A DNA stretch of 64,000 nucleotides from Streptomyces sp. NBC_00414. Lineage in GTDB: Bacteria > Actinomycetota > Actinomycetes > Streptomycetales > Streptomycetaceae. Where the stretch lies: NCBI RefSeq assembly GCF_036038375.1, contig NZ_CP107935.1, positions 5,952,001 through 6,016,000 on the forward strand, written 5' to 3'. The position numbers were made by a program, and so were the translations under genes. How positions within the stretch are numbered: the first letter of the stretch is position 1; the number at the start of each line of letters is the position of its first letter. Shown in pieces: positions 34,915 to 44,374 of the stretch. The notes under the pieces are model-generated. The model saw only the letters and a list, made by a program, of their open reading frames with translations, was not told where the DNA came from and did not search any database.

Positions 34915-35721
34915 TCAGAGCACCCGCACCGCACCGCTCGCCGGGTAGCCGGACAGGCTCTGGATGACGACGCCCTTCGAGGGGTTCGCCGCGTCCAGGT
35001 ACTGGTCGCCGCCGAGGTAGACACCCACGTGGTACGCGGAGCCCGCGCCGCCCCAGTACAGGATGTCGCCGACCTGGATGTTGGACAGCGAGACCGGGGT
35101 GCCGGACACGGACTGGTCCTGGGAGACGCGCGGCAGGTCGACGCCGACCTGCTTGAACGCCGCCTGGACCAGGCTGGAGCAGTCCCACGCGTCGGGGCCG
35201 GTGGCACCCATGACGTAGGCGTCGCCGACCTGAGCCTTCAGGAAGCTGATGACGGTGGCGACGCTGCCACTGGACGGGGCCACGGCGTCGCTGCTGGCGG
35301 CCGTGGAGGCCGTCGTGAGGGTCGTCCGGCCCGCGGAGCGTGTGGCACGCTCCGCGGCGTCCTTGCGGGCCGCCTCGGCCTTCTCCTTGGCCTCGGCCTT
35401 CTTCTTCGCGTCCGCGAGGTCCGACTTGGCCTGCTTGGCGGCCTTTGTGGCAGCCGCGTCACGCTCGGCGCGCAGCTGGTAGTCGGCCGCGGCCTGCTGG
35501 GTGACCTCCGCGGACTCGGCGACCTGGGCGGTCATGTCGGCCGTGAGGGTGGGCAGCTCGATGGTCTGGGTCACCGGCTCGGCCGCGTTGGCCGTTCCGG
35601 CGGCACCGGCCACTGCCAGGGTGCCGAGGACGCCACCGGCAACTCCGGCGCGCATCGCGAGCGCCGAACTGCTGCGAGGCCGGGGTTTCCGGTGGCTGCG
35701 TATGTGAGCGGTGTGGGACAT
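34915..35721 (-). CDS. secreted NlpC/P60 peptidoglycan hydrolase
   Basis: 268 residues from ATG 35721; the longer frame to 35778 lacks support. An N-terminal signal (about 25-47, ending ANAA), then an Ala/Lys coiled coil (about 75-125) and a C-terminal NlpC/P60 domain with the catalytic Cys in WDCSSLVQAAF and His in YHVGVYLG. It cleaves muropeptides between D-Glu and diaminopimelate. Streptomyces members of this type act in germination and growth. The long upstream region has a Crp-like site. Confidence 0.9.
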   Translation of the reverse strand: MSHTAHIRSHRKPRPRSSSALAMRAGVAGGVLGTLAVAGAAGTANAAEPVTQTIELPTLTADMTAQVAESAEVTQQAAADYQLRAERDAAATKAAKQAKSDLADAKKKAEAKEKAEAARKDAAERATRSAGRTTLTTASTAASSDAVAPSSGSVATVISFLKAQVGDAYVMGATGPDAWDCSSLVQAAFKQVGVDLPRVSQDQSVSGTPVSLSNIQVGDILYWGGAGSAYHVGVYLGGDQYLDAANPSKGVVIQSLSGYPASGAVRVL

Positions 35722-35960
35722 AGGCACAACCGGTATCAGGGGCTCCTCCATACCTTCAAGAAACGTGTGGTGCGCCACAATTGTTCAACGGACCCGCGAA
35801 TCGGGCTCGCGGCGCCCCTTATTGACGCCCTAACGGGCATTGCGGACATCGCCCGGCACGCCTGTGATCACAGCCTTTTCGAGTTACGTCCGAATTGCCC
35901 CCGGCCTACCATTCGTTGAGGCGGTTGGCCAAGCCCGGTTGTTTCCAGCCTGTTACCGAT

Positions 35961-35974
35961 GTGACGCACGTCAC
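35961..35974. promoter_or_regulatory. Crp-like binding site
   Basis: GTGACGCACGTCAC matches the Streptomyces Crp motif GTG-N6-GNCAC without mismatch, 240 bases upstream of the NlpC/P60 start. A palindromic CTGTGATCACAG at 35862-35873 lies nearer the gene. Crp is known to act on germination genes in Streptomyces. Confidence 0.5.
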
Positions 35975-36396
35975 GAAATGATGACCGTGGCGACCGCGTC
36001 ACGCGTGTGGATCGTGGGGAGACTCGCGCCCGGCCCGAAGTCGGCCCGGGCCCGGTTCGAAAGTCGCCTCCCGCTCGTGAACGGATGCACGCGCCCGCGC
36101 CGTCCACAACGGGCATCCCAACTCCCCCCGAAGTGTGAACGACTTCCCCTATCAAGCACCCTCGTCCAGCACCAATTTGCCTTGGATCCGCCTCGCTTGA
36201 TAGTGCGCCAAGGCTCGGACCAGCGACGACGAGCGGGAATGTCACCTCTGGTGATCACTCGGACGCTTCTCGTACGAAGATCGGCACTCATCCGACTTCA
36301 TGATCCTTCGCCGGGTGGTGGAGATCACAAAGGCGTTGTCGCACCCCGTGTCGCAGATCACAGACCGGCAGGCATAGGATGCGGGGCAGTTGGGCT

Positions 36397-36412
36397 TGTG
36401 ACCTGCTTCACA
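36397..36412. promoter_or_regulatory. Rex-type operator (ROP) upstream of nuoA
   Basis: TGTGACCTGCTTCACA has the TGTGA/TTCACA half-sites and spacing of the Streptomyces Rex operator (TGTGAA-N4-TTCACA), with a single C for A difference in the left arm. It lies 129 bases before nuoA. Rex is an NADH/NAD+ sensor known to control respiratory operons in S. coelicolor. Crp-type TGTGA-N6-TCACA also fits and is the alternative. Confidence 0.65.
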
Positions 36413-36540
36413 TGTGCGCGATCTTCGTGTGAGCCGCGCGGAGTTCCGTACGCCTCACGAGGGTCGTGGGGTCCGTGGAGCAGGGGCGACGCCCGATGCA
36501 ACCGCCAGCAGTCAATGCCGACTGAGAGGAGCGAGGAGCG

Positions 36541-36900
36541 GTGAACGCGTATGCGCCCATCCTCGTACTGGGAGCCCTCGGGGCAGGCTTTGCGATCTTC
36601 TCCGTGGTCATGGCCACGCTTATCGGTCCAAAGCGATACAACCGGGCCAAGCTCGAAGCCTACGAGTGTGGAATCGAGCCGACCCCCACGCCGGCGGGCG
36701 GCGGGCGGTTCCCCATCAAGTACTACCTGACGGCGATGCTCTTCATCATTTTCGATATCGAGATCGTCTTCCTCTATCCCTGGGCCGTCACCTTCGACGC
36801 GCTCGGGGTCTTCGGGCTCGTGGAGATGCTGCTCTTCGTGCTCACCGTCTTCGTCGCCTACGCGTACGTGTGGCGGCGCGGCGGCCTGGAATGGGACTGA
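36541..36900 (+). CDS. nuoA: NADH-quinone oxidoreductase subunit A
   Basis: 119 residues from GTG 36541, with AGGAG upstream. Three membrane helices; the loop has AYECGIEPTP. First gene of the operon nuoA-N and part of the membrane arm near the quinone site. Complex I couples NADH oxidation with proton pumping. Confidence 0.97.
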   Translation: MNAYAPILVLGALGAGFAIFSVVMATLIGPKRYNRAKLEAYECGIEPTPTPAGGGRFPIKYYLTAMLFIIFDIEIVFLYPWAVTFDALGVFGLVEMLLFVLTVFVAYAYVWRRGGLEWD

Positions 36901-36980
36901 ACCCGTATGGGACCGAACCCCGTAAGGGCCCCGCATGGGACTGACCCCCGCAAGGGACTGAGCCCCGTATAGGGGACAGA
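36901..36980 (+). repeat. five degenerate CCCGTATGGGACTGA repeats in nuoA-nuoB gap
   Basis: The gap between nuoA and nuoB holds five near-copies of CCC(C)G(T/C)A(T/A)(A)GGG(A)C(T)GA, each a small inverted repeat. It is the only long spacer before nuoL, while the next genes overlap. It may alter mRNA stability or translation of nuoB. Confidence 0.7.
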
Positions 36981-36993
36981 GGAGCCATTGAGC

Positions 36994-37544
<551 letters not shown>

Positions 37545-37548
<4 letters not shown>

Positions 37549-38294
37549 GCGACGCGAACGGCAACGGCACGAACGGCGCCGATCCCGAGAAGGACCTCGG
37601 CGCATCCAACCTCCCGGGCCAGCGCGGTGACGGCGGGGAGGAGATCCGCGTCCAGCGCGGCATGTTCGGCGCGAACAACGGCGGGGACACCTCCGGATAC
37701 GGCGGCCTGGTCCGCTCGATCCGCCTCCCCGGCCCGGCCGCCCGCCCGTACGGCGGCTGGTTCGACGAGGTCGCCGACGAGCTGGAGGGCGCCCTGGAGG
37801 AACAGGGCCTCGTCCCGGAGAACGCGATCGAGAAGACGATCGTCGACCGCGACGAGATGACCTTCCACATCGACCGGGAGCACCTGCTCCAGGTCGCGCA
37901 GACCCTGCGCGACGACCCGGCCCTGCGCTTCGAGCTCTGCACCGGAGTGAGCGGGGTCCACTACCCCGAGGACAAGGGCCGCGAGCTGCACGCCGTCTAC
38001 CACCTGCGCTCGATCACCCACAACCGGCTGATCCGGCTCGAAGTCAGTGCCCCCGACAGCGACCCCCGCATCCCGTCCCTGGTCTCGGTCTATCCGACGA
38101 ACGACTGGCACGAGCGCGAGACGTACGACTTCTTCGGCCTCGTCTTCGAAGGTCACCCGGCGCTGACGCGGATCATGATGCCGGACGACTGGCAGGGCTT
38201 CCCGCAGCGCAAGGACTATCCCCTCGGCGGCATCGCCGTCGAGTACAAGGGCGCCCAGATCCCGGCTCCGGACCAGCGGAGGTCGTACTCATGA
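37545..38294 (+). CDS. nuoC: NADH-quinone oxidoreductase subunit C
   Basis: 249 residues, GTG 37545. The 30-kDa signature ERETYDFFGLVFEGHPALTR is near residue 188. A 60-residue acidic/Gly-rich N-terminus precedes the core domain. Separate from nuoD, unlike the nuoCD fusion of enterobacteria. Overlaps nuoD by 4 bases. Confidence 0.97.
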
Positions 38295-39613
38295 GCACGC
38301 AGTCAGCATCGGCGCGGGAGACCACCGAGGGCACCGTCTACACGGTCACCGGTGGCGACTGGGACGAGGTCGTCCAGACCGCGGCCAGGGCCGACGACGA
38401 GCGCATCGTCGTCAACATGGGCCCGCAGCACCCGTCCACCCACGGCGTGCTCCGGCTCATCCTCGAAATCGAGGGCGAGACGGTCACCGAGGCCCGCTGC
38501 GGCATCGGCTACCTGCACACCGGCATCGAGAAGAACCTCGAATTCCGTACGTGGACACAGGGCACCACCTTCGTGACGCGCATGGACTACCTGACGTCCT
38601 TCTTCAACGAGGCCGCCTACTGTCTCGCCGTCGAGAAGCTCCTCGGCATCGAGGACCAGATCCCGGACCGCGCGACGATCATCCGTGTGCTCCTGATGGA
38701 GCTGAACCGGCTCTCCTCGCACCTGGTGTGCATCGCCACCGGCGGCATGGAGCTCGGCGCCACCACGATCATGATCTACGGCTTCCGCGACCGTGAACTC
38801 ATCCTCGACATCTACGAGCTGATCACCGGCCTGCGCATGAACCACGCGTTCATCCGGCCCGGCGGCCTCGCCCAGGACCTGCCCCCGGGCGCCGTGGACC
38901 ACATCCGCGAGTTCGTGAAGAAGATGCGGAAGAACCTTCCCGAGTACGACAAGCTCGCCACCGGGAACCCCATCTTCAAGGCCCGTATGCAGGACATCGG
39001 CCACCTCGACCTGGCCGGCTGCATGGCGCTCGGTGCCACCGGACCGATCCTGCGGTCCGCCGGCCTCCCGCACGACCTGCGCAAGGCCCAGCCGTACTGC
39101 GGTTACGAGACGTACGACTTCGACGTCCCGACCACGGACACCGCCGACGCGTACGGGCGCTTCCTCATCAGGCTCGAAGAGATGCGCCAGTCGCTCGCGA
39201 TCGTCGAGCAGTGCCTGGACCGGCTGCAGCCCGGGCCGGTCATGGTCGCCGACAAGAAGATCGCCTGGCCCGCCCAGCTCGCGCTCGGCCCCGACGGCCT
39301 CGGCAACTCGCTCGACCACATCAAGAAGATCATGGGCACCTCCATGGAGGCCCTGATCCACCACTTCAAGCTGGTGACCGAGGGCTTCCGCGTCCCGCCG
39401 GGACAGGCGTACGCGGCCGTCGAGTCACCCAAGGGGGAACTCGGGGTGCACGTCGTGTCCGACGGCGGCACCCGCCCCTACCGGGTCCACTACCGGGACC
39501 CGTCCTTCACCAACCTGCAGGCCATGGCGGCGATGTGCGAGGGCGGCCAGATCGCCGACGTCATCGTCGCCGTCGCGTCCATCGACCCCGTGATGGGAGG
39601 CGTCGACCGGTGA
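38291..39613 (+). CDS. nuoD: NADH-quinone oxidoreductase subunit D
   Basis: 440 residues. The 49-kDa subunit that forms the quinone pocket with NuoB. Visible motifs include GPQHPSTHGVLR near residue 46 and the C-terminal DPVMGGVDR. Extra N-terminal residues of about 35 precede the core. Overlaps nuoE by 4 bases. Confidence 0.97.
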   Translation: MSTQSASARETTEGTVYTVTGGDWDEVVQTAARADDERIVVNMGPQHPSTHGVLRLILEIEGETVTEARCGIGYLHTGIEKNLEFRTWTQGTTFVTRMDYLTSFFNEAAYCLAVEKLLGIEDQIPDRATIIRVLLMELNRLSSHLVCIATGGMELGATTIMIYGFRDRELILDIYELITGLRMNHAFIRPGGLAQDLPPGAVDHIREFVKKMRKNLPEYDKLATGNPIFKARMQDIGHLDLAGCMALGATGPILRSAGLPHDLRKAQPYCGYETYDFDVPTTDTADAYGRFLIRLEEMRQSLAIVEQCLDRLQPGPVMVADKKIAWPAQLALGPDGLGNSLDHIKKIMGTSMEALIHHFKLVTEGFRVPPGQAYAAVESPKGELGVHVVSDGGTRPYRVHYRDPSFTNLQAMAAMCEGGQIADVIVAVASIDPVMGGVDR

Positions 39614-40491
39614 CCACGACTCCCGAGGGCGTCAGCCTGGGCATGCCCCAACTGCCCGCGCCCGATTACCCGGACGACGTCCGGACCCGGCTCGAAGCGG
39701 ACGCGCGCGAGGTCATCGCCCGCTACCCGGACTCCCGGTCCGCCCTCCTTCCGCTGCTGCATCTCGTGCAGTCCGAGGAGGGCCATGTCACGCGCACGGG
39801 ACAGCGGTTCTGCGCGGACATGCTCGGCCTCACCACGGCCGAGGTGACCGCGGTCGCGACCTTCTACTCCATGTACCGCCGCAAGCCGAGCGGCGACTAC
39901 CAGGTGGGCGTCTGCACCAACACGCTGTGCGCGGTGATGGGCGGCGACGCGATCTTCGACGCCCTCCAGGACCACCTGGGTGTCGGCAACGGCGAGACCA
40001 CCGGCGACGGCAAGGTCACCCTGGAGCACATCGAGTGCAACGCGGCCTGCGACTTCGCGCCGGTCGTGATGGTCAACTGGGAGTTCTTCGACAACCAGAC
40101 CGTGGCGAGCGCCAAGAGCCTCGTCGACGACCTGCGCGCGGGAACCCAGGTCGAGCCGACCCGCGGCGCCCCCCTGTGCACGTTCAAGGATACCGCCCGC
40201 ATCCTGGCGGGCTTCCCCGACGAGCGCCCCGGCGCGGTCGAGGCGAGCGGCGGCGCGGGCCCGGCCTCGCTGATCGGCCTCCGGCTGGCCAAGGGGGAGA
40301 CGGCTCCCGCGCGGGTGGTGCACCCGCGCGGTTCCGGAGCTCCCGGTGCTTCCCGGGACGGGTCGCCGCACGACCCGTCACCGTCCGGCCAGTCACCGTC
40401 CGAGCACCTCAGTTCGCACGACGCACCGCAGGACACGGCGGCCTCCGACCCGGCCCACCCGGCCGGGCCCGCCGCCGAGGAGGGGGAGTGA
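39610..40491 (+). CDS. nuoE: NADH-quinone oxidoreductase subunit E
   Basis: 293 residues from GTG 39610. The first about 195 residues are a thioredoxin-like 2Fe-2S subunit with CTNTLC and CNAAC ligands. A further about 100 residues of Pro/Ser/Gly-rich low complexity follow (from about residue 215), absent from the roughly 165-residue E. coli protein. The tail is probably disordered and might tether partners. Confidence 0.95.
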   Translation: MTTTPEGVSLGMPQLPAPDYPDDVRTRLEADAREVIARYPDSRSALLPLLHLVQSEEGHVTRTGQRFCADMLGLTTAEVTAVATFYSMYRRKPSGDYQVGVCTNTLCAVMGGDAIFDALQDHLGVGNGETTGDGKVTLEHIECNAACDFAPVVMVNWEFFDNQTVASAKSLVDDLRAGTQVEPTRGAPLCTFKDTARILAGFPDERPGAVEASGGAGPASLIGLRLAKGETAPARVVHPRGSGAPGASRDGSPHDPSPSGQSPSEHLSSHDAPQDTAASDPAHPAGPAAEEGE

Positions 40492-41873
40492 TGACCTTGT
40501 CCACTCAGTACGGGGGCACCTCCCGGCCGGAGACCGGCGGAGAGCACAGCCCCGAGAAGGTGCTCGCACCGGTGCTGTCGGCCTTCTGGGACGAGGACAA
40601 GTCCTGGACGCTGGACACGTACCGCAGGCACGACGGGTACGAGGGCCTGCGCAAGGCGCTCGCCATGTCGCCGGACGACCTCATCGCGTACGTGAAGGAA
40701 TCCGGTCTGCGCGGTCGCGGCGGCGCGGGATTCCCCACCGGAATGAAGTGGCAGTTCATTCCCCAGGGCGACGGAAAGCCTCACTATCTGGTTGTCAACG
40801 CCGACGAATCGGAGCCGGGGACCTGTAAGGACATCCCGCTCCTCTTCGCGAACCCGCACAGCCTCATCGAGGGCATTGTGATCGCCTGTTACGCGATCCG
40901 GTCTTCGCACGCGTTCATCTATCTGCGGGGTGAAGTCGTCCCCGTACTGCGGCGCCTGCACGAGGCCGTGCGCGAGGCCCACGAGGCGGGCTACCTCGGT
41001 GAGAACATCCTGGGCAGCGGACTCGATCTCCAGCTCACCGTGCACGCGGGTGCGGGCGCGTACATCTGCGGTGAGGAGACCGCACTGCTCGACTCGCTCG
41101 AAGGCCGCCGTGGACAGCCGCGACTTCGTCCCCCTTTCCCTGCGGTCGCAGGTCTTTATGCCTGTCCCACTGTGGTGAACAACGTCGAGTCGATCGCGTC
41201 GGTTCCCGCGATTCTCCACAAGGGCAAAGAATGGTTCCGCTCGATGGGAAGCGAGAAGTCCCCCGGCTTCACGCTCTACTCGCTCAGCGGCCATGTCACC
41301 AGCCCCGGCCAGTACGAGGCGCCGCTCGGCATCACGCTCCGCCAGCTCCTCGACATGAGCGGCGGAATCCGGGCCGGACACCGCCTCAAGTTCTGGACGC
41401 CGGGCGGCTCCTCGACCCCGATGTTCACCGACGAACACCTCGACGTCCCTCTCGACTACGAGGGAGTGGGCGCCGCGGGTTCCATGCTCGGCACGAAAGC
41501 ACTCCAGTGCTTCGACGAGACGACCTGTGTCGTACGGGCCGTCACCCGGTGGACCGAGTTCTACGCCCACGAGTCCTGCGGCAAGTGCACGCCCTGCCGC
41601 GAAGGCACGTACTGGCTCGTGCAGTTGCTGCGTGACATCGAGGCGGGCAAGGGCGTCATGTCCGACCTCGACAAGCTGAACGACATCGCCGACAACATCA
41701 ACGGCAAGTCCTTCTGCGCCCTCGGCGACGGCGCCGCCTCGCCGATCTTCTCCTCCCTCAAGTACTTCCGCGAGGAGTACGAGGAGCACATCACGGGCCG
41801 CGGCTGCCCCTTCGACCCCGCCAGGTCGACGCTCTGGGCCGACAAGGACAAGCACACGGAGGTGAACGCATGA
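40491..41873 (+). CDS. nuoF: NADH-quinone oxidoreductase subunit F
   Basis: 460 residues from ATG 40491; GTG 40488 is an equally good start one codon earlier. NADH/FMN-binding motif GRGGAGFPTGMKW near residue 76, and the cluster N3 Cys in ESCGKCTPCREGTYW. It takes electrons from NADH and passes them to NuoE and NuoG. Confidence 0.96.
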   Translation: MTLSTQYGGTSRPETGGEHSPEKVLAPVLSAFWDEDKSWTLDTYRRHDGYEGLRKALAMSPDDLIAYVKESGLRGRGGAGFPTGMKWQFIPQGDGKPHYLVVNADESEPGTCKDIPLLFANPHSLIEGIVIACYAIRSSHAFIYLRGEVVPVLRRLHEAVREAHEAGYLGENILGSGLDLQLTVHAGAGAYICGEETALLDSLEGRRGQPRLRPPFPAVAGLYACPTVVNNVESIASVPAILHKGKEWFRSMGSEKSPGFTLYSLSGHVTSPGQYEAPLGITLRQLLDMSGGIRAGHRLKFWTPGGSSTPMFTDEHLDVPLDYEGVGAAGSMLGTKALQCFDETTCVVRAVTRWTEFYAHESCGKCTPCREGTYWLVQLLRDIEAGKGVMSDLDKLNDIADNINGKSFCALGDGAASPIFSSLKYFREEYEEHITGRGCPFDPARSTLWADKDKHTEVNA

Positions 41874-44374
41874 CCGTGACCACAAGCGCTCCCTCCGGAG
41901 GCGGGGAGGCGGCGGTTCCGCCGGAGGATCTCGTCTCGCTGACGATCGACGGCATCGACATCAGCGTGCCCAAGGGCACCCTGGTCATCCGCGCCGCCGA
42001 ACAGCTCGGCATCGAGATCCCCCGGTTCTGCGACCACCCCCTCCTCGACCCGGCCGGCGCCTGCCGCCAGTGCATCGTCGAGGTCGAGGGCCAGCGCAAG
42101 CCCATGGCGTCCTGCACGATCACCTGCACGGACGGGATGGTCGTCAAGACCCATCTCACCTCTCCGGTCGCCGAGAAGGCCCAGAAGGGTGTGATGGAGC
42201 TGCTGCTCATCAACCACCCGCTGGACTGTCCCGTCTGCGACAAGGGCGGCGAGTGCCCGCTGCAGAACCAGGCCATGTCGCACGGCCACTCCGAGTCCCG
42301 CTTCGAGGGCAGGAAGCGGACGTACGAGAAGCCCGTCGCGATCTCCACCCAGGTGCTGCTCGACCGTGAGCGGTGCGTGCTGTGCGCCCGCTGCACCCGG
42401 TTCTCCAACCAGGTCGCGGGCGACCCGATGATCGAACTGATCGAGCGGGGCGCGCTCCAGCAGGTCGGCACCGGCGAGGGCGACCCCTTCGAGTCGTACT
42501 TCTCCGGGAACACCATCCAGATCTGCCCGGTCGGCGCGCTCACCTCGGCGGCGTACCGATTCCGCTCGCGGCCCTTCGACCTGGTCTCGTCGCCCTCGGT
42601 GTGCGAGCACTGCTCCGGCGGCTGCGCGACCCGCACCGACCACCGGCGCGGCAAGGTCATGCGGCGTATCGCGGCGAACGACCCCGAGGTCAACGAGGAG
42701 TGGATCTGCGACAAGGGGCGCTTCGGCTTCCGGTACGCGCAAACGCGCGACCGGCTGACGACGCCTCTGGTGCGCGGCGAGTCCGGTGAGCTGGAGCCCG
42801 CCTCGTGGCCCGAGGCACTGGACGCGGCGGCCCGGGGACTCCTGGCGGCCCGCTCCCGGGCCGGTGTCCTCACCGGCGGCCGGCTGACCGTCGAGGACGC
42901 CTACGCGTACAGCAAGTTCGCGCGCGTGGCCCTCGACACGAACGACATCGACTTCCGCGCGCGCGTGCACAGCGCCGAGGAGGCCGACTTCCTGGCCGCC
43001 CGGGTCGCGGGCCGCGGCCGGGACCTCGACGGTACGGGCGTCACGTACACCGCCCTGGAGAAGGCGCCCGCGGTCCTGCTCGCCGGATTCGAGTCCGAGG
43101 AGGAGGCGCCCGGCGTCTTCCTGAGGCTCCGCAAGGCCTGGCGCGGACACGGACAGCGGACCTTCTCGCTGGCCACGCACGCGACCCGCGGACTGGAGAA
43201 GGCGGGCGGCACGCTGCTGTCGGCCGCCCCCGGCACCGAGACCGCGTGGCTGGACGCGCTGGCCTCCGGGACCGGCCTGGACGACGACGGGGCGAAGGCG
43301 GCCGAGGCGCTGCGCACCCCGGGCGCCGTGATCGTCGTCGGTGAACGGCTGGCCGCCGTGGCCGGCGGCCTCACCGCAGCCGTACGGGCCGCCACCGCGA
43401 CCGGTGCCCAGCTGGTGTGGATCCCGCGCCGGGCCGGTGAACGCGGCGCGATCGAGGCGGGGGCGATGCCGTCGCTGCTGCCCGGCGGACGCCCGGCCAC
43501 CGACCCGCGCGCGCGGGACGAGGTCACCCAGGCCTGGAAGATCGCCGTGCTTCCGCACCGGCACGGCCGCGACACCGGACAGATCGTCGAGGCCGCCGCC
43601 ACCGGCGAACTCTCCGCGCTCGTCGTGGCGGGCGTCGAGGTCGCCGACCTCCCCGACCCCGCGCGTGCGCGTGCGGCACTCTCCGGAGTGGGCTTCCTGG
43701 TGTCGCTGGAACTGCGTCCCAGCGAGATCACCGAGCAGGCGGACGTCGTCTTCCCGGTCGCCGCGGTCGCCGAGAAGGCGGGCACCTTCCTCAACTGGGA
43801 GGGACGGGCACGTCTCTTCGAGGCCGCTCTCAAGCCCGACCAGATGACCCGCCGGGTGGCGCCCACCGACGCGCGCGTGCTGCAGATGCTGGCCGACGCC
43901 ATGGACGTACACCTGGGGCTGCCCGACCTGCGGACCGTGCGCGGGGAGCTGGACCGGCTCGGTGCCTGGGACGGGCCGCGGGCCACCGAACCCCTGGAGA
44001 CCGCGGCGCAGTTGCCGCGGCCCGCCGCCGGGGAGGCCGTGCTCGCCGGACACCGGCTGCTGCTCGACCAGGGCCGTCTCCAGGAGGGCGACGAGGCGCT
44101 CGCCGGGACCCGGCACGCCGCCCACGCGCGCGTGTCGGCCGCCACGGCCGCCGAGGCGGGCGTCAAGGACGGCGACACGCTGGCCGTGACGGGGCCCGCC
44201 GGAGTGCTCGAACTGCCGCTGCGGATCACGGAGATGCCCGACCGGGTGGTCTGGCTGCCGCTGAACTCCGCCGGGGGAGGCGTCGCCTCGGACACGGGCG
44301 CGGCTCCCGGCGCACTCGTCCGCATCGGACCGGCGACGCTCGCCGACGACGCTCCCAAGGAGGTGGAGGCATGA
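41870..44374 (+). CDS. nuoG: NADH-quinone oxidoreductase subunit G
   Basis: 834 residues. N-terminal 2Fe-2S ferredoxin domain (CDHPLLDPAGACRQC) and HPLDCPVCDKGGECPLQNQ. CVLCARCTRFSNQVAGDP and an additional N7-type cluster CEHCSGGCATRTDH follow, then a molybdopterin-like domain of which only the fold remains. N7 ligands are kept, as in some bacterial complexes but not mitochondria. Confidence 0.96.
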   Translation: MTVTTSAPSGGGEAAVPPEDLVSLTIDGIDISVPKGTLVIRAAEQLGIEIPRFCDHPLLDPAGACRQCIVEVEGQRKPMASCTITCTDGMVVKTHLTSPVAEKAQKGVMELLLINHPLDCPVCDKGGECPLQNQAMSHGHSESRFEGRKRTYEKPVAISTQVLLDRERCVLCARCTRFSNQVAGDPMIELIERGALQQVGTGEGDPFESYFSGNTIQICPVGALTSAAYRFRSRPFDLVSSPSVCEHCSGGCATRTDHRRGKVMRRIAANDPEVNEEWICDKGRFGFRYAQTRDRLTTPLVRGESGELEPASWPEALDAAARGLLAARSRAGVLTGGRLTVEDAYAYSKFARVALDTNDIDFRARVHSAEEADFLAARVAGRGRDLDGTGVTYTALEKAPAVLLAGFESEEEAPGVFLRLRKAWRGHGQRTFSLATHATRGLEKAGGTLLSAAPGTETAWLDALASGTGLDDDGAKAAEALRTPGAVIVVGERLAAVAGGLTAAVRAATATGAQLVWIPRRAGERGAIEAGAMPSLLPGGRPATDPRARDEVTQAWKIAVLPHRHGRDTGQIVEAAATGELSALVVAGVEVADLPDPARARAALSGVGFLVSLELRPSEITEQADVVFPVAAVAEKAGTFLNWEGRARLFEAALKPDQMTRRVAPTDARVLQMLADAMDVHLGLPDLRTVRGELDRLGAWDGPRATEPLETAAQLPRPAAGEAVLAGHRLLLDQGRLQEGDEALAGTRHAAHARVSAATAAEAGVKDGDTLAVTGPAGVLELPLRITEMPDRVVWLPLNSAGGGVASDTGAAPGALVRIGPATLADDAPKEVEA

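Larger units (their letters stand above)
35722..36540. other. 819-base divergent intergenic region, NlpC/P60 / nuoA
   Basis: Contains Crp-like sites near 35862-35873 and 35961-35974 and the Rex-type operator at 36397-36412. Short ORFs (for example 35868-36245, reverse) lack codon bias. I looked for a ydaO/c-di-AMP riboswitch, common before Streptomyces muralytic genes, and did not recognise one. Confidence 0.6.

Noticed and set aside
35722..36000. Possible ydaO/c-di-AMP riboswitch before the NlpC/P60 gene
   Set aside because: I looked for the conserved loops and did not recognise them; a covariance-model search would settle it.
35868..36245. Small reverse ORF in the nuoA leader
   Set aside because: No ribosome site, no codon bias, and it lies in a regulatory gap.
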